Of a DNA stretch of 64,000 nucleotides, positions 1 to 12,239 are shown in pieces. A program made the position numbers and the translations under genes. The stretch is from Gaeumannomyces sp. JS-464 (lineage: Eukaryota > Ascomycota > Sordariomycetes > Magnaporthales > Magnaporthaceae): contig NGZR01000004.1 in NCBI GenBank assembly GCA_002197995.1, positions 1,054,001 through 1,118,000 of the forward strand, read 5' to 3'. Positions within the stretch are counted from its first letter, which is position 1, and every line of letters begins with the position of its first letter. The notes under the pieces are model-generated. The model was given only the letters and a program-made list of their open reading frames with translations. It was not told the DNA's origin and did not search any database.

Positions 1-92
1 CCCTTTTCTTCTGTACTTTTGTTTTAGTGGCTCGCTGAGGGATGCGTCCACTGGGCCTCGCATCCTCGACCCCATACCGCCAGTAATTTGAC

Positions 93-1970
93 ATGCGCAG
101 AACATCAGTTTCATTACCAACCAACAACAGAGTCGCCCGCGACCCTCACGAAAAACGCGCCCGCTACGACCACAATCAGCGCGAAGTCGGCATCCTGGAG
201 CAATTCGCGGTGACCATGAACCAAGCCCGGCAGGCGCGATGGTTTAAGATCATCGCTGTCCTGACTGGTGCCTTGTTCCTGGTCTTCTTCCTGACGCCCT
301 CGGGCATGGAGCTTCCCCTTGGGGGAGTAGGAGGAGGAGGCAGAGGAGGTATGTTGCGAAGCGCCACGTTGCCTACGAGGCCAGCGCAACAGGTTCACGT
401 TTGTGCGACATGCGACACGGCAAGGAAAGTCAGCTAACCCGCCGTCTATCAGTGCCAGTCTCGAGGCCAGCGTCTGGCGGCGCCGGCCAGGGCCAGGCCC
501 CCGCCGACTCGTCGTACGGCACCCCCAAGTGCGCCAAGTCCTTCTCCAAGGACAAGCCCATCGTTCAATATGTCCTCATGGTCGACGCTGGCAGCACCGG
601 CTCGCGCATCCACGTCTACAAGTTCAACAACTGCGGCCCCGCCCCGGAGCTGGAGAGCGAACTCTTCGAGCAGACCGCCAAGAAGGAGGGCGGCAGCGGC
701 CTGAGCGCCTACCCGAACGACCCCGAGGCCGCCGCCAAGAGCCTGGACGTTCTGCTGGACAAGGCCATGAAGGAGGTCCCGGATAAGCTCAAGTCGTGCT
801 CGCCCATCGCCGTCAAGGCCACCGCCGGCCTGCGCCTCCTCGGGAAGGAGAAGAGTGGCAAGATTCTGGCGGCGGTGCGGAAGCACCTCGAGAACGACTA
901 CCCCTTCCCGGTGGTTGCGGGCGATAGCGGCGTCACTATCATGGACGGCAAGGATGAGGCCATCTACGCTTGGGTCACCGTCAACTACCTGCTGGGCAAG
1001 ATCGGCGGCCCCGACCATAGCGAGACGGCGGCCGTGCTCGACCTCGGCGGCGCCTCCACCCAGATTGTGTTCGAGCCCACCTTCAAGGGCTCCCCGCACG
1101 GCGGTATGCCTGACAAGCTGGCCGAGGGCGACCACAAGTACGCGCTCGACTTTGGCGGCCGCAAGTTTGAGCTGTACCAGCACTCGCACCTGGGCTACGG
1201 CCTGATGAGCGCCCGCGCCGCCATATTCAAGACGCTCGTCGACGACATCTATCAGTCCAAGAAGGACGACAAGAGCTGGCTCAACGCGCCCGTCGTCAAC
1301 CCTTGCCTCGGCGTCGGCATGACCAAGACCGTCAAGGTCGAGCTCGGCGAGGGCCATGCGCTCGGCAAGGAGATGGAGATCAACATGACGGGTCCCAAGG
1401 CCGCCGCCCCGGCCCAGTGCCGCGCCCTGGCCGAGAAGGTGCTCAAGAAGGACGCCGAGTGCAACGTCGTCCCTTGCTCCTTCAACGGTGTCCACCAGCC
1501 GTCGATTGCTAAGACCTTCGCCAAGGAGGACATCTACTTCCTGTCGTACTTCACCGACCGCGCCCAGGCCCTCGGCATGCCCGAGTCCTTCTCGCTCAAG
1601 GAGATGCGCGACCTGGCCGACGTCGTGTGCGGCGGCAAGGAGGCCTGGGGCGTCTTCCAGGGCGTCAAGGGCGCCCTCAAGGAGCTCGACGGCCGCCCCG
1701 AGTACTGCCTCGACCTCAACTTCATGCTGGCCCTCGTCCACACCGGATACGAGATGCCCATCGACCGCGAGGTCAAGGTCGCCAAGAAGATCAAGGACAA
1801 CGAGCTCGGCTGGTGCTTGGGAGCCAGGTATGTCTGCTACGCTTCCATTTTGATGATTATCCCCGCCTCTTCCTCATTGAGACGCAAACTGACACATCCC
1901 CATTCCCATAGTCTGCCCGCTTCTGGCCAAGGGATCCGGATGGACCTGCAAGATCACCGAGATTCACTGA
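93..1970 (+). CDS. gda1: Golgi guanosine diphosphatase (GDA1/CD39 NTPDase family)
   Basis: A type II membrane apyrase-family enzyme that in yeast hydrolyses GDP to GMP in the Golgi lumen, allowing GDP-mannose import for glycosylation. Exons inferred: 93-348, 453-1827, 1912-1970; both introns have GTATGT donors. The N-terminus is cytosolic, with one membrane anchor at about residues 50-72. The apyrase motifs are visible in order: VDAGSTGSR, KATAGLRLL, the KDEAIYAWV region and LDLGGASTQI. After the exon 3 junction the frame reads SLP and then leaves the family sequence; skipping one base near 1916-1919 restores LLAKGSGWTCKITEIH and a stop at 1968-1970. The corrected length is about 562 aa. The second intron is 84 bp, stop-free and a multiple of three, so an uncorrected reading runs on to 2092. 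It converges with the AAA gene downstream. Function is from family knowledge; the indel is inference. Confidence 0.9.
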
Positions 1971-2271
1971 ACGGGGCGCATGTACCGCCCATCATGAGGG
2001 AGCCGGATTTCAACGACGCTTTAGCAACGACAGACCTGTTTCACCGTTTGCTAGGGCTGGTTTTACGCGGCGTTTGGTTGTCCATTTTGTAGCATTAAAA
2101 GGGGCCATATAGAAAATCCCCTTGCGAGATCCGTTTCCATAAACTGATACCAAACACCAAGATGTGGTCTCAATCCAGACCACTCAACACCTCGATACAA
2201 GGCCGAGCCGAGGTATGCCAGCTCGGGCTCTTGCAACGCACTCATGCAGGATGGCGGTTTGTATCATAGAC

Positions 2272-3796
2272 TCAAAGTGGTGGTGTGACCATCGATAGAA
2301 CATCGCCCATGACTCCCTCCGGTCCCGTTTCCTCCAGCATGGCCTCGATGGCGGAAAGCTCGCTGCCCCACTGCAAGCTCCGCTCCTTAGACGGCTCGAC
2401 GATGCGTATCCTGTGGAGGTAGATCTTCTTGGCCGCCATGGCGACCAGGGACGGGGTAACGTAGTCGAGGCGGTGCAGGGCGGCCATGCACTTTGCCAGG
2501 CGCTCAAAGTGCTTGGTGGAGGTCGGGGTCACGCCGCCAGCCACAGCGCGGTGGACACGCAGGAAGGACGCGATGTTCATGAGGTACCGGAGTACGTCGA
2601 TGTCGATCTGGACTTCCTGACTCGCTCTTGCCAGAGAACCAATGTCCTATTCACGAAGGCATGAAAAGTCAATAATCGGAGGCAGCGACGAAGTTTGCGT
2701 GCGTCACTGGAAAAAGGTAACTTACAGCCTCTGAGAGTAAAGGCTCCTCGGTCTGCTGCGCGCCGTACCCGGCCCCATCCGTGGAGCCGCCCGCCCGCCC
2801 TCCCAGGCTTGCACCACCCTCGGCTTCCTTCTGCTGCTGCTCCTCGAGGTTCACAAAGCCGTCCTCCGGGTCGTGCCAATGGGCTATGTAGAAGTGGTCA
2901 TTGAGGTGGGGCGTGACGTGAGCGCGACCGCCAGACCGGGCCTCGAGGGCGGCAATGAGCAGGAAGGGCTTCGGGGCGGCCTGAACGGCGGTGCGGGTGA
3001 AGATGCGGCGGGTGCGCAGCAGCTCGAGGGCCTGGATCTGCACGGCGCGCGGAGCCCGGTCGAGGCCGCGCGCGATGACGACGTTTGCTATGGCGCCCGG
3101 GCCGGGGACCGGGTGCAGCCTGCTGCTGCCGCTGCCATTATTGCTGCTGTTGGCGCTGCTGTGATTGATGTTCCTATTATAGCCGGAAGATATGGACGGC
3201 GCCAGCAGCGGGGGTTGGAGGGCCGAGGATCCCGGTGCCACGGCTGGTGGGGTTAGCAGGCCGGCGGTACCCCCCGGGCGTAGGACAGGAGAAGCGCCCC
3301 CGGGTGGGAGAGGAAGTACGAGTCGCTGCGGGCATACGGCGAGCCGGAGCCGGAGCCTGGCGGGAGGCCGGTGCGGGCGGTCGCGGGCGAGGAGGGCTGG
3401 CTCGGCAGGAGGAGGCCGGTAGCGAAGTCCTCAAGGGTGGTGTGCGGGCCGCACTCGACGACGACCGACTTGAGGCCGAAGGTGCGCGAGGAGATCTGTT
3501 TTTTTTTTAACGTTGCAACACGCAGACGCGCCGGATCCGGGGTTATCCCCTGCTCTTCTTGCTTTCTAGACTGTCTTGGTGTTTTGGGTTCGGTACGCGG
3601 CAGTGACAACGGGGAAGCAGACACATGAATCGGAGGGCATCCCGAAACGTACTAGTTGGAGCTCCGCGACGAGGTCGTCCAGAGCCTCGGGCGGTGTGCT
3701 GATGAGGCAGTTCTCGCGACTGACGAGACAGAGCAGGGCGGCGAGCTCCAGGTCGCTGAGGCTGTGCACACTATCCAGCAGCTCCTCATCCGCCAT
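2272..3796 (-). CDS. AAA-family protein of the fungal Mg-chelatase/MoxR-like group
   Basis: Three exons on the minus strand: 3796-3653, 3495-2726, 2646-2272, all phase 0 with GTACGT or GTAAGT donors. The start MADEELLDS was chosen because the following leucine-rich helical segment (SLSDLELAALLC) fits this fungal family's N-terminus. The middle exon carries an AAA-like core (GAIANVVIARGLDRAP, then helical AVQIQALELL). The last exon is a helical lid (DVLRYLMNIASFLRVHR). I see no clear Walker A motif, so ATPase activity is not shown. A run of six C at 3270-3275 puts the upstream and downstream halves of exon 2 in different frames; one more base there joins them and gives about 429 aa. It shares a 667-bp divergent promoter region with ypt7. 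The exact cellular role is unknown to me. Confidence 0.7.
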
Positions 3797-4463
3797 CGAG
3801 CCGGTGCGCCGAACCCATTCCTCGGCGTGTGGTCTGGAGGTGAAGCCGCGAGAGCGAGAAACCTGGAGGCTGCAGCGGCTGCGTAGACTCGCGGCGGGCG
3901 CCAAAGGTGTGCACACGCTTTCACGTGTGGCTGACCGAAACTGGCTTCCCCGTTCCTTGTCTCGTGACAAGCCACATCCGCCGCCAAAGGAGGATTGGGC
4001 GGGTGGGGGCGCTTAGCACATCCACATTACGCAGTGCCGTCGCGATTTGATTGGTTTTCGCAAGCCAACACTCCAAGAATGACCCGTCGACCCTGGGCGC
4101 TGGTTCCAGAGCTCTCCACTCTCTGGTCAGGCACGGTCGCCCGGCCTGAGGTGCAAGCACACCCAGCCGCTCAATCTCCGTTTGCCTTCCGACACCAGAC
4201 AAGACATCCATATCCCATCTCACTATCACTACCGATTGCCCGCGGCCTAGCCACCCACCGACGAAACCCCTCTTTGAGGCACAACTGCTCCCTCGATAGG
4301 CGCAGACACAACGTACAGAAACAGAGAGGTGCACTGCCTCCGTTTGCCATCGCCCTTCGAGAATCCGCTGCCCGAATACCACTGGTGCCGCCAGGCCGAC
4401 CGAACCTGGACTAACAGCTACATCGTCGATACCACCCCCCCTAGCCCGGGCCACGCTACCATC
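3797..4463. promoter_or_regulatory. divergent intergenic region between the AAA gene and ypt7
   Basis: This 667-bp stretch separates two outward-facing start codons, so it must hold both promoters and both 5' UTRs. No ORF in it looks coding and no specific binding site could be assigned. Confidence 0.5.
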
Positions 4464-5590
4464 ATGTCGTCGCGGAAGAAGGTCCTCCTCAAGGTGCGCC
4501 GCCATCACCGACAACAAACACACAGATGTGTATCCACAGGATATCTTCTCCAAGCTGACCTTATCTCGCCACCCACCGCTATAGGTTATCATCTTGGGCG
4601 ATAGCGGTGTCGGCAAGACGAGCTTGATGAACCAATATGTAAGAGCAGACGAAGCGGGCCGTGGTTCCCCTGAGCCAAACACACCATCTCAGTCCCCGCC
4701 TGGCGAGCCTACGGCTCTAACCCAACCGCGATATATAGGTAAACAAGAAATTCAGCGCGAGCTACAAGGCGACCATCGGTGCCGACTTCCTTACCAGAGA
4801 AGTCCTCGTGGACGACCGCCAAGTCACTATGCAGGTGCGGGAAATACCACCCTGCCCCCTCTATGCGCTAGCAGTCGGTCATGGGGAGAGATGTGTTGCT
4901 AAGACTCCACCCTTTTTGTTGGCACTATAGCTGTGGGACACTGCAGGACAGGAGCGGTTCCAGTCACTAGGAGTCGCCTTCTATCGCGGCGCAGACTGCT
5001 GCGTGCTTGTGTACGACGTCAACAACTCCAAGAGCTTTGACGCCCTCGACAGCTGGCGCGACGAATTCCTCATCCAGGCCTCGCCCAGGGATCCAGACAA
5101 CTTCCCCTTTGTTGTGCTGGGCAACAAGATCGACGTCGAGGAGAGCAAACGAGTGGTGAGCCGGAAACAACCCTTGGATAAATGGCGAATATCACCGTCC
5201 CGGAGTTTATACTGACTGTTGGATCTTGCCGTCATATCTGTAGATTTCGACCAAGAGGGCTATGACCTTCTGTCAGTCCAAGGGAGGCATCCCCTATTTC
5301 GAGACCAGCGCAAAGGAGGCAGTCAACGTGGAGCAAGCTTTCGAGGGTAAGAACCACCTTGGACAGCCACTCACATACCCTGGCTCTTTTATTTTCCTCT
5401 TTTCACTCAGATCCCTGCCTCTTCGCTTTGCCGTTGACGGGAAGGCACCTTCTCACTAACATATTTGCTCCCACATATAGTCATTGCCAGGAACGCCCTC
5501 GCCCAGGAAGAGTCTGAAGAGTTCAGTGGCGACTTCCAGGACCCGATAAACATCCACATTGACAACGACAGGGACGGATGCGCGTGCTAA
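4464..5590 (+). CDS. ypt7: Rab GTPase Ypt7 (Rab7), vacuole fusion
   Basis: Late-endosome/vacuole Rab that recruits the HOPS tether and drives vacuole and autophagosome fusion. Six exons: 4464-4493, 4585-4638, 4739-4834, 4931-5155, 5244-5346, 5481-5590. Together they give 205 aa, the usual Rab7 length. All GTPase motifs are intact: GDSGVGKT (P loop), [11 protein letters not shown] (switch I), WDTAGQERF (switch II), NKID and ETSAKE. The C-terminus GCAC is the CxC double geranylgeranylation signal. The first exon codes only ten residues, which automatic predictors may miss. No frame disruption was found, unlike most neighbours. Confidence 0.97.
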
Positions 5591-6386
5591 ACAGGGACCG
5601 GGGCACATCCCCCGACCGAAATCGGCTTGCTACCTGGTCCCGTGCCGCACCTGACGGCATTCTTCATGGCAGACACATTGCCAGCTGGAGCAACGCGGAT
5701 TGCCGTTGGCGGTGTCTGATGTATCAAAATAACAACTGTACGGACCATCGTCCTCGCCATCCATCTTTCTTCGACCTTTTCCTTACCATCACATTGCAGA
5801 GGTCGCTTTTTGCTACTGGTTTTCTTTCAGTCTTTGCTAGGGTTTTATCTTGTCATCATTGCTTCACTGTTTTTTGGGACTTAGTTTTATCCCATCTACC
5901 GTCTGTCATTCGTAATCCGCTTCAATTTCTCAGGCCCATCGTTATAGAGCTGTTCTGCTGGATTTACATGTTGAAGGTTTTTTGTTAGTTTTCAACCCTT
6001 TTTCCATGACTAACACGCTCTTATGAGATTGTTTCTATGCATTAATGTCTCTGATCGGATGTGGAGACTGACTTGTGAGATGTCCACGTGCTACTCACCC
6101 GTTATCAGATCACTCGCTGGCGGTGAGTGATCTGGCATGGTAAATGCCTACTTCCTGCATACCTATCTACCTTGGTGTTTAGCTAGACACCGATTAAGGC
6201 GTTTCGCACTAAGGCCGTCCAGAGCGCAACATTGACAAGAAATGACAGCACTGGAGGCGGCAAAGTCCATGTAAACGACACGGCTTGGCGTAAACTACCG
6301 AAGGAGTTGCATCACTCAATTAATGGTTCCTGCAGTCTCCGTAACGGTCATGCAGACCCAAGCCATCGGTATCTTACGTATGTGCA

Positions 6387-6411
6387 TAGGTACTACTAGG
6401 TACCTAGATAC
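6387..6411. repeat. TACCTAGGTA-type patch
   Basis: Contains TAGGTACTACTAGGTACCTAG-like units; intergenic. Companion patches lie at 6999-7016, 19565-19584, 46364-46412, 48258-48279 and 51861-51903. Confidence 0.7.
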
Positions 6412-7193
6412 GCGCAGAGGTGCAGCTTCTACCTGGGTGGCTTCCATGGCATCAGACGATGTTTCCTGCCATCTGCAGCCCTCAGCCTCAATGCTAGATA
6501 GGTATTATCCGAACGGTTCGGATTGATGGCCGGCATGGCAGGGAACAACAGATGTCATCGATTAAGGGTGGTGGGGCCGACATGTGCCGCCGTCTGGTCT
6601 GGTCCCTTGGGGCTGGCTGGGGCTGGCGAATCAATCTGACATGCGCCGCCGCCCACAGTCAGGCGGCTGGGTGCTACCAGGGGCTGCCCCTGGATATGCA
6701 CAGTAATGGAGGTGGTTTCCGGCATCTTGGTGTGGATGCAGTCTGCATGCAGTGTTGTTGCCAAATCTGGTGTGAAATCTGGTGTGTGTGACCAACCTAG
6801 GCTCCAGTGGTTTCTGTTACGGCAGCGCCGGAGAAGGAAGTTTGGCAATTGTGGACAGCCCAGAGCACATGCACTGACAATTTACTGTACCGGCGACAAA
6901 GCACCACGCGCTGCCGTCCGTCCCGCGATAGCCCGGGACTAAACAAGCCTTCGTGTCTCGAGGAGCCGTGGCCTTTTCCCCGTCCGGCCAGTCCTTGCGT
7001 ACCTACCTACCTAGACACACATCCCGCCCGCATTGGGGTTCCGCTTTTGCGCGTTTCAATGAGATCTTGCCCTCCGCCCAGCTCCGCCCGCTGCCGATCA
7101 CGACGAGAACGACTGGACCAGGGCGCAACCCCCAAGTCCCGATCAACATCATAGCAGTTCGACCACACGCTGGCGTAGACAGCGAACGGCGCT

Positions 7194-7225
7194 GACGACG
7201 TCGACGACGACGACGACGACGACGA
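7194..7225 (+). repeat. (GAC)n microsatellite
   Basis: A short run of GAC units, interrupted once by GTC, lies about 155 bp upstream of the transporter start codon, probably in its 5' leader. Confidence 0.8.
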
Positions 7226-7378
7226 TCACGACAACGGGAGCACCCCCCCGCCCGCTCTCACAACACACAACGGGCGGCCGTACCAAGATGCCGGTAGAAC
7301 CGACAAGGCCGGCAGAGCTCGCTGCGGGAGCAGCATAGCGGCCCCCAACTACAGCCGCGGCGGTCAATATCAAGCGCC

Positions 7379-8936
7379 ATGCTGATGGAGGACTCGATCA
7401 TGTCGTCCCGCAGCGGCGCGACGGGCCGCTCGGGTCTGCGGGAGAAGCTGGGCGTGGCATGGTTCGCAAGACGCACGCTCGGGATAATGCTGTTGACCGT
7501 GACCGTCTTCCTCTGGACCCTGTCCAACTTTTTAGCCAGTGTAAGTTTTGCCGTGATGGTACGCGCGCATGCTCTCTCGTCTCGATACCCCTGAGCTGAC
7601 GGGTTTTTGCGCCGGGCCGCGCCTTAGTACATCTTTTCCGACAACACATACAGCAAACCCTTCTTCGTCGTCTACATCAACACGTCATTCTTCGCCGTCT
7701 CCCTAGTACCGATGGCGCTCAAGTACATACGAAAGCACGGCGTCGACGGCTTCCGCAACGCCGCCCTGGAGTTGTGGAGGGAGCAGAAGCGCCGGGGGCT
7801 GCGCCCGGGGGCGCCCAGCAGCGGCCTCCACTCGAAGCTACAGGCGGAAGGGGAGGACGCCGGCGAGGCTGGGGAGCGGCTGCTCGTGGACGACGAGGGC
7901 AGCCCGGCGGCGTTCGACGCTCCCGGCGGAGGGGCTCCGCAGGAGCGGCTGGACGTGCGCGAGACGGCATGGCTCAGCCTCGAGTTCTGCATGCTGTGGT
8001 TCCTGGCGAACTACTTCGCGTCGGCCTGCCTCGAGTACACGTCGGTGGGCAGCGTGACGATCCTGACGTCGACGAGCAGCGTGTGGACGCTCATCCTGTG
8101 CGCCGTCCTGCGCGTCGAGAGCTTCACGGTGCGCAAGCTGTGCGGCGTCCTGGCCGGCCTGGCCGGCGTCGTGCTCATCTCGACGGTCGACCTGTCGGGC
8201 AAGAGCGACGAGAGTCGCGGCAACTTCCCGCACAAGTCGACGGCCGAGATGGCGATAGGGGACTCGATGGCGTTTGTGAGCGCCATGATCTACGGCCTCT
8301 ACGTCACCGTCATGAAGCGCCGGGTCGGCAATGAGGACCACGTCAACATGCCGCTGTTCTTTGGCCTGGTCGGCCTGCTCAACTTGATTCTGCTATGGCC
8401 CGTGTTTTTTATTCTGCATTTTACAGGCATCGAAACGGTGAGTTTTACTCGGGCGTCGTCCCGCGCGGTCCCCAAAGCGATATGCAGCTGTAACTTCAAT
8501 GCCAGAGCCAGTGACTAACCGCATTTGGTCCATATCAACAGTTCGCTCTGCCTCCATCAGGCAAAATCTGGGGCATCATATTGGTAAGTTCTGCCTGTCT
8601 CACTCTCACTGTCGCCTGCGCTCTGATGCCGCCGCTCAGTCACTGACCACACGCGCCTCTTTAGTTGAATTCCCTATCATCCTTTGTCAGCGACATGTCA
8701 TGGGCGTATGCCATGCTCCTGACGACACCCCTCGTTGTCACGATGGGACTGTCACTCACGATCCCGTCTCACTAGTGGGAGAAATGATACAATACCACCA
8801 ATACTCTAGCTGGGGTCTACTGGGTCGGCGCCTGCGTCGTCTTCTCTCGTTTGTCTTTATCAACCACGAGAGCCACGAGGACGAGGACCCACGTGACCGG
8901 CAACACGGAACGACTGAGCACGGCTCAACTGTTTGA
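7379..8936 (+). CDS. drug/metabolite-type transporter, SLC35F/EamA-like
   Basis: Multi-pass membrane protein resembling fungal SLC35F5/Thi74-like carriers; substrate unknown. Exons 7379-7540, 7628-8437, 8542-8583 and 8665-8936. Hydrophobic segments include TLGIMLLTVTVFLWTL, FFVVYINTSFFAVSL, EFCMLWFLANYFASA, GVLAGLAGVVLIS, SMAFVSAMIYGLYV and FFGLVGLLNLILLW. A hydrophilic loop of about 80 residues separates the second and third. The last exon is broken three times: a missing base after 8766 (which creates TAG at 8773-8775), an extra base in the G run 8812-8815 and a missing base near 8841-8846. Correcting these yields the expected final helices, SLVGEMIQY and an acidic tail, about 428 aa. Confidence 0.85.
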
Positions 8937-10244
8937 GACTCAAGACACCGAGTCACTGACGGGGTTGGGCCTGGAGAGATAGCACGCTTCCTAAAACCAT
9001 ACTTCGGAAGAGATGTGTGTGTATATCGCATCTAAGCATCTTGCACGGGTCGGAGATATCCAGTTATGTTCCCCGAGGTACACTACAGACTATGGGAGGG
9101 CTTTATGGAATGTTTGATTGCATACTGGGCGGCGCTTATGGAAGTTTCCCCGTGGCTTTTGTGGTATATCTGCTTTCACATATTGTATGGCCTGGATTGC
9201 CCTTTTTTGGTCGCCCGCACTCTTGGATCCGCTTGACTCACATACGAAAATCCAGATACAAAGCACAGGTTGGAAAGTAAGGTCGCCTGGTGCCAGAGGA
9301 AATAGCCTTCCAAGCCATTGATTCTGTCAAGTCATTTTCCACAGCACGCAGGGTTCTAAAGAAGTGAGTACACCCCAACAGTTCCCATGACCGAAACAGC
9401 CCCACTCTTTGGCGAGATCTCGAAGGTCGACTGGGTGCGGGTTTAAAAACGGAATCTGCAACTCTCCCGAGGAGCCGCTTCGCATGCAACCACTGGAGCA
9501 AATAACACCAGGCGACTTGAATGACCCAACATTAGCGCGCAAAGCATCGGATCCTGCTGTAATGTTCTTCGTGCTTTTTTGCTTTCCTTGGCCCGCAGGA
9601 TCCCGATTGAGTGATGATCGGTGGAGCGCGGCCTCGTGAGATTTTGCGGCTAGCCAGGTGCGAGACGCAGCTTGTTCATTCCATTCCTCGGCCACCGGAA
9701 TCTGCCCCCGTGTGCCTTCCTCTCAGCACGAGCCCACAGTCTTGTGCTGTGCTCGCATCTTAACAACATAGAGTCACAGTGGCCGCGTCGAGTTGGGGCT
9801 GCACTGCACCACGCACCTGTTGCTCGGTGATTCCCACCTGTGCTGGAGGTTTCGGACAGGCAGGCAGCCGGTCGGGCAGTCATGATCGACCCTATTGCCC
9901 TACTGTCAATATTACCTACTGCACAGTCATTCACCAACAACACTCCCGTCTTTCGATCCCCTTTTTTCCCACTCATCCCCAGCCTCCATTGCTTGTTCCT
10001 TCACACCAAACACAATCAAACGCCGCCTTCCAGTAAATATCCTACCAAGACATTATCACATCTAGAATCTGGCAATCCATCTTGCTGCTTTTCTTTATCC
10101 TGATCGTTGCGTTAACTCCCTGATGCTTGGACCCTTGTGTCTCGCCAGGCCATTGGCTCTCCCCAACGTCTCCTGCAGCCCGTAGACTCCCCAAGTTCGC
10201 TGCGCCCAATCAGCGGCAGCCGAGTGCCTGTCCCACCACCCCTG
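8937..10244. other. intergenic, no gene recognised
   Basis: About 1.3 kb between two same-strand genes. ORFs present are short, mutually overlapping on both strands and show no family resemblance. The last 250 bases are pyrimidine-rich, as in fungal promoters and leaders. Confidence 0.6.
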
Positions 10245-11700
10245 ATGTCTTCGCCCGAGACACCCAGGGATGACGCTCAGAAAGGTCTAGGCAAGACCAT
10301 CAATTCATCAACACGCCTCCTCCACAGAACGCTTAACAAGCTGATCCTCGAGCGTCTCCCGTTGGCTCTTCCCCCGCGTGTCAGCAACCCCTCACGATAC
10401 ACCAGCGGAATTCTACACATAGCCTCTGTATACATCGCCTTCGAGACGCTATGGCGCCAGGTCCTCACAAAACCCGTGCCAGGCGACGAGGCCGTCGGCC
10501 ACCCGTGGTGGGCTCAGATCATCGAGTTCCCCGTTGGCCTGCCGAGGCGGACGCACTTTGAGTCGTACTCAGAGCTCCCGCCCAAGCTATCCGAGGAGAG
10601 CCGTGACAACGCGCGCCAGCTCCTGACCGATATGCACATGCCCGAGCTCGAGCGGGCCGCCCGTCTCCTGGCAGATATACGGGCCTTGACCGGGTGGACG
10701 CGAGACGAGGTGGCTCAGGAGATCAGGCAGCTCACCACCGCCGGCGACGATGACGAGACTGGGCTGACCGCCTTTGTCAAGCACACGGCATCGTCGGTTA
10801 CCCTCGCGCCGCACGTTTTGCTTGCGTACGGTTGGGTCATGTACATGGCCCTCTTCTCGGGCGGCCGCTATATCCGCGCCACCTCGAGACCGCCACGGGC
10901 CTCCCGGACGCTCCCGGCCGCGCGGACCCGTCGTTTTGGACCGCCGACCCGGGCCCCGTGCCGCCCGGCATGCGCCCGTGCGTCCAGGAGAGCGGTACCC
11001 GGCCCGGCTTCGTCGACAGCGCGGCCGCGGCCGCGCAGGCCGAGGACGACGACTCGATACTCCGCGACGGGGGCCACCCGTCCTGCGTGCGCTTCATCGC
11101 CGGGGAGGAGGACCCGGACCCGCGCCGCGGGCGCCTGCCACTCGACTTTCTGCACTTTGCCACGCGCCGCGACGGCGAGGACCTAAAGGAGGACTTTAAG
11201 CGCCGCCTCGACGCCGCCGGGCGGTCGCTGTCGGCCGCGCAGCGGGACGACGTCGTCCAGGAGGCCCGCCGCGTCTTCGAGTTCCTGATCCGCATCGTCG
11301 GCGACCTCGACGAGATCTGCGGCGAGACGGACGCCGGGACGGCCAAGACGGAGCCGGGTAGCCCCGGGGCTTCGGCCCCGGCCTCGAGGGGCGCCTCATT
11401 CGCCTAGCCGGCGGCGGGAACCCTCCTCCCGGTGGCTGGCCCGATGACGACGGCCGGGCGGCTCCTCCTGGCGACCCTTCTGCTTCTGAACGGGGACAAG
11501 GCGCGGATGACAGCAGCAGCGACGGCGGTGGCGGCAAGGACGAGGCCGAAGATGCTGCTGATACCCCCAGCAAGAGGTGGTCCGGCTTCGTGGTATCTGG
11601 CAGGCTCAGAGACAGCATCGCTGTCTCTAGGGAACGAACTGCTAAGGCCGTGCTGAAACGGAAGGAGCAGAAGCAGAATTCTCCTGAGCATGGACCGTGA
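10245..11700 (+). CDS. heme oxygenase-like fold protein
   Basis: A mostly helical protein similar to fungal heme-oxygenase-like (Hmx1-type/biliverdin-producing) proteins. Visible elements are an N-terminal helix with SSTRLLHRTLNKL, then ILHIASVYIAFETLW, LERAARLLADIRALTGW, HVLLAYGWVMYMALFSGGRYI and a C-terminal DFLHFATRRDGEDLKEDF. Start chosen at MSSPETPRD (10245); the frame is open further upstream only through a non-ATG start. A missing base near 10878-10882 breaks the frame at GRYIRA. A second near 11355-11368 hides a low-complexity tail that ends in a basic stretch (KAVLKRKEQKQ). Corrected length is about 485 aa. I cannot confirm the heme-ligating histidine, so catalytic activity is an inference. 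Confidence 0.7.
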
Positions 11701-12239
11701 TTTCTTTTTCTTCCCACTCCTTATCCCTTTATGCTCTATCCCCTGTCCTCCTTTCTCCCTTTGTGAACGGGCTGGTTTAGACAACGTCACGCGATACCCA
11801 AGGCAACAAACATTCCCCAGGCTAGATTATTAGGCAGCCGTCGGCTTTTCTCATATTTACATTTCTATTCTACTATTCGAACCTCTGTTCCTAGGCTACA
11901 TTCGTAGTGAAGCAAGAATTCGCTAGCATATTCCGTATTCCAAGTTCCCGGTCAAAATTCCACGGCAAACGTTGTGACATCAAGCAAAGTCCCAAGCATT
12001 GGTGCTCTCGTCCCAAATCCCGAGCTCTTGCGTATGAATTCGTACTCCATGCAAATGCTTTTAGTCCGACAGTCGTATAACGCCTTCAAATGTGCCGTTG
12101 TTCCGTACAAAAATATTCCCAGGGCTATCATGGGGATAGATTATTCTCTCTCTCTTTTTTTTTTTCTTTCTTCTTTTTCAATTGTTTGTCGTTTGACCAA
12201 GTCTCAAGATGTGTCACTCAGGGGCGGGCACCGGTGGAG
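11701..12239. other. convergent 3' flanks, no gene recognised
   Basis: About 540 bases between the converging heme-oxygenase-like gene and cdt2. They are AT-richer than the flanks, with a T tract near 12158-12170. This probably holds both 3' UTRs and polyadenylation sites. Confidence 0.5.

Larger units (their letters stand above)
5591..7378. other. intergenic, no gene recognised
   Basis: About 1.8 kb holding the ypt7 3' UTR and the promoter and leader of the transporter gene. Short ORFs here have no recognisable product. It contains two TACCTAGGTA-type repeat patches and a GAC trinucleotide tract, listed separately. Confidence 0.6.

Noticed and set aside
449..1741. 430-codon minus-strand ORF opposite gda1
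   Set aside because: Shadow of the GC-rich plus-strand coding region; low-complexity Leu/Ala/Gly/Val composition and no domain.
3250..3275. 27-base intron between frames in the AAA gene (GTACCG...CACCAG)
   Set aside because: Too short for fungal splicing; a single missing base in the six-C run explains the frame change.
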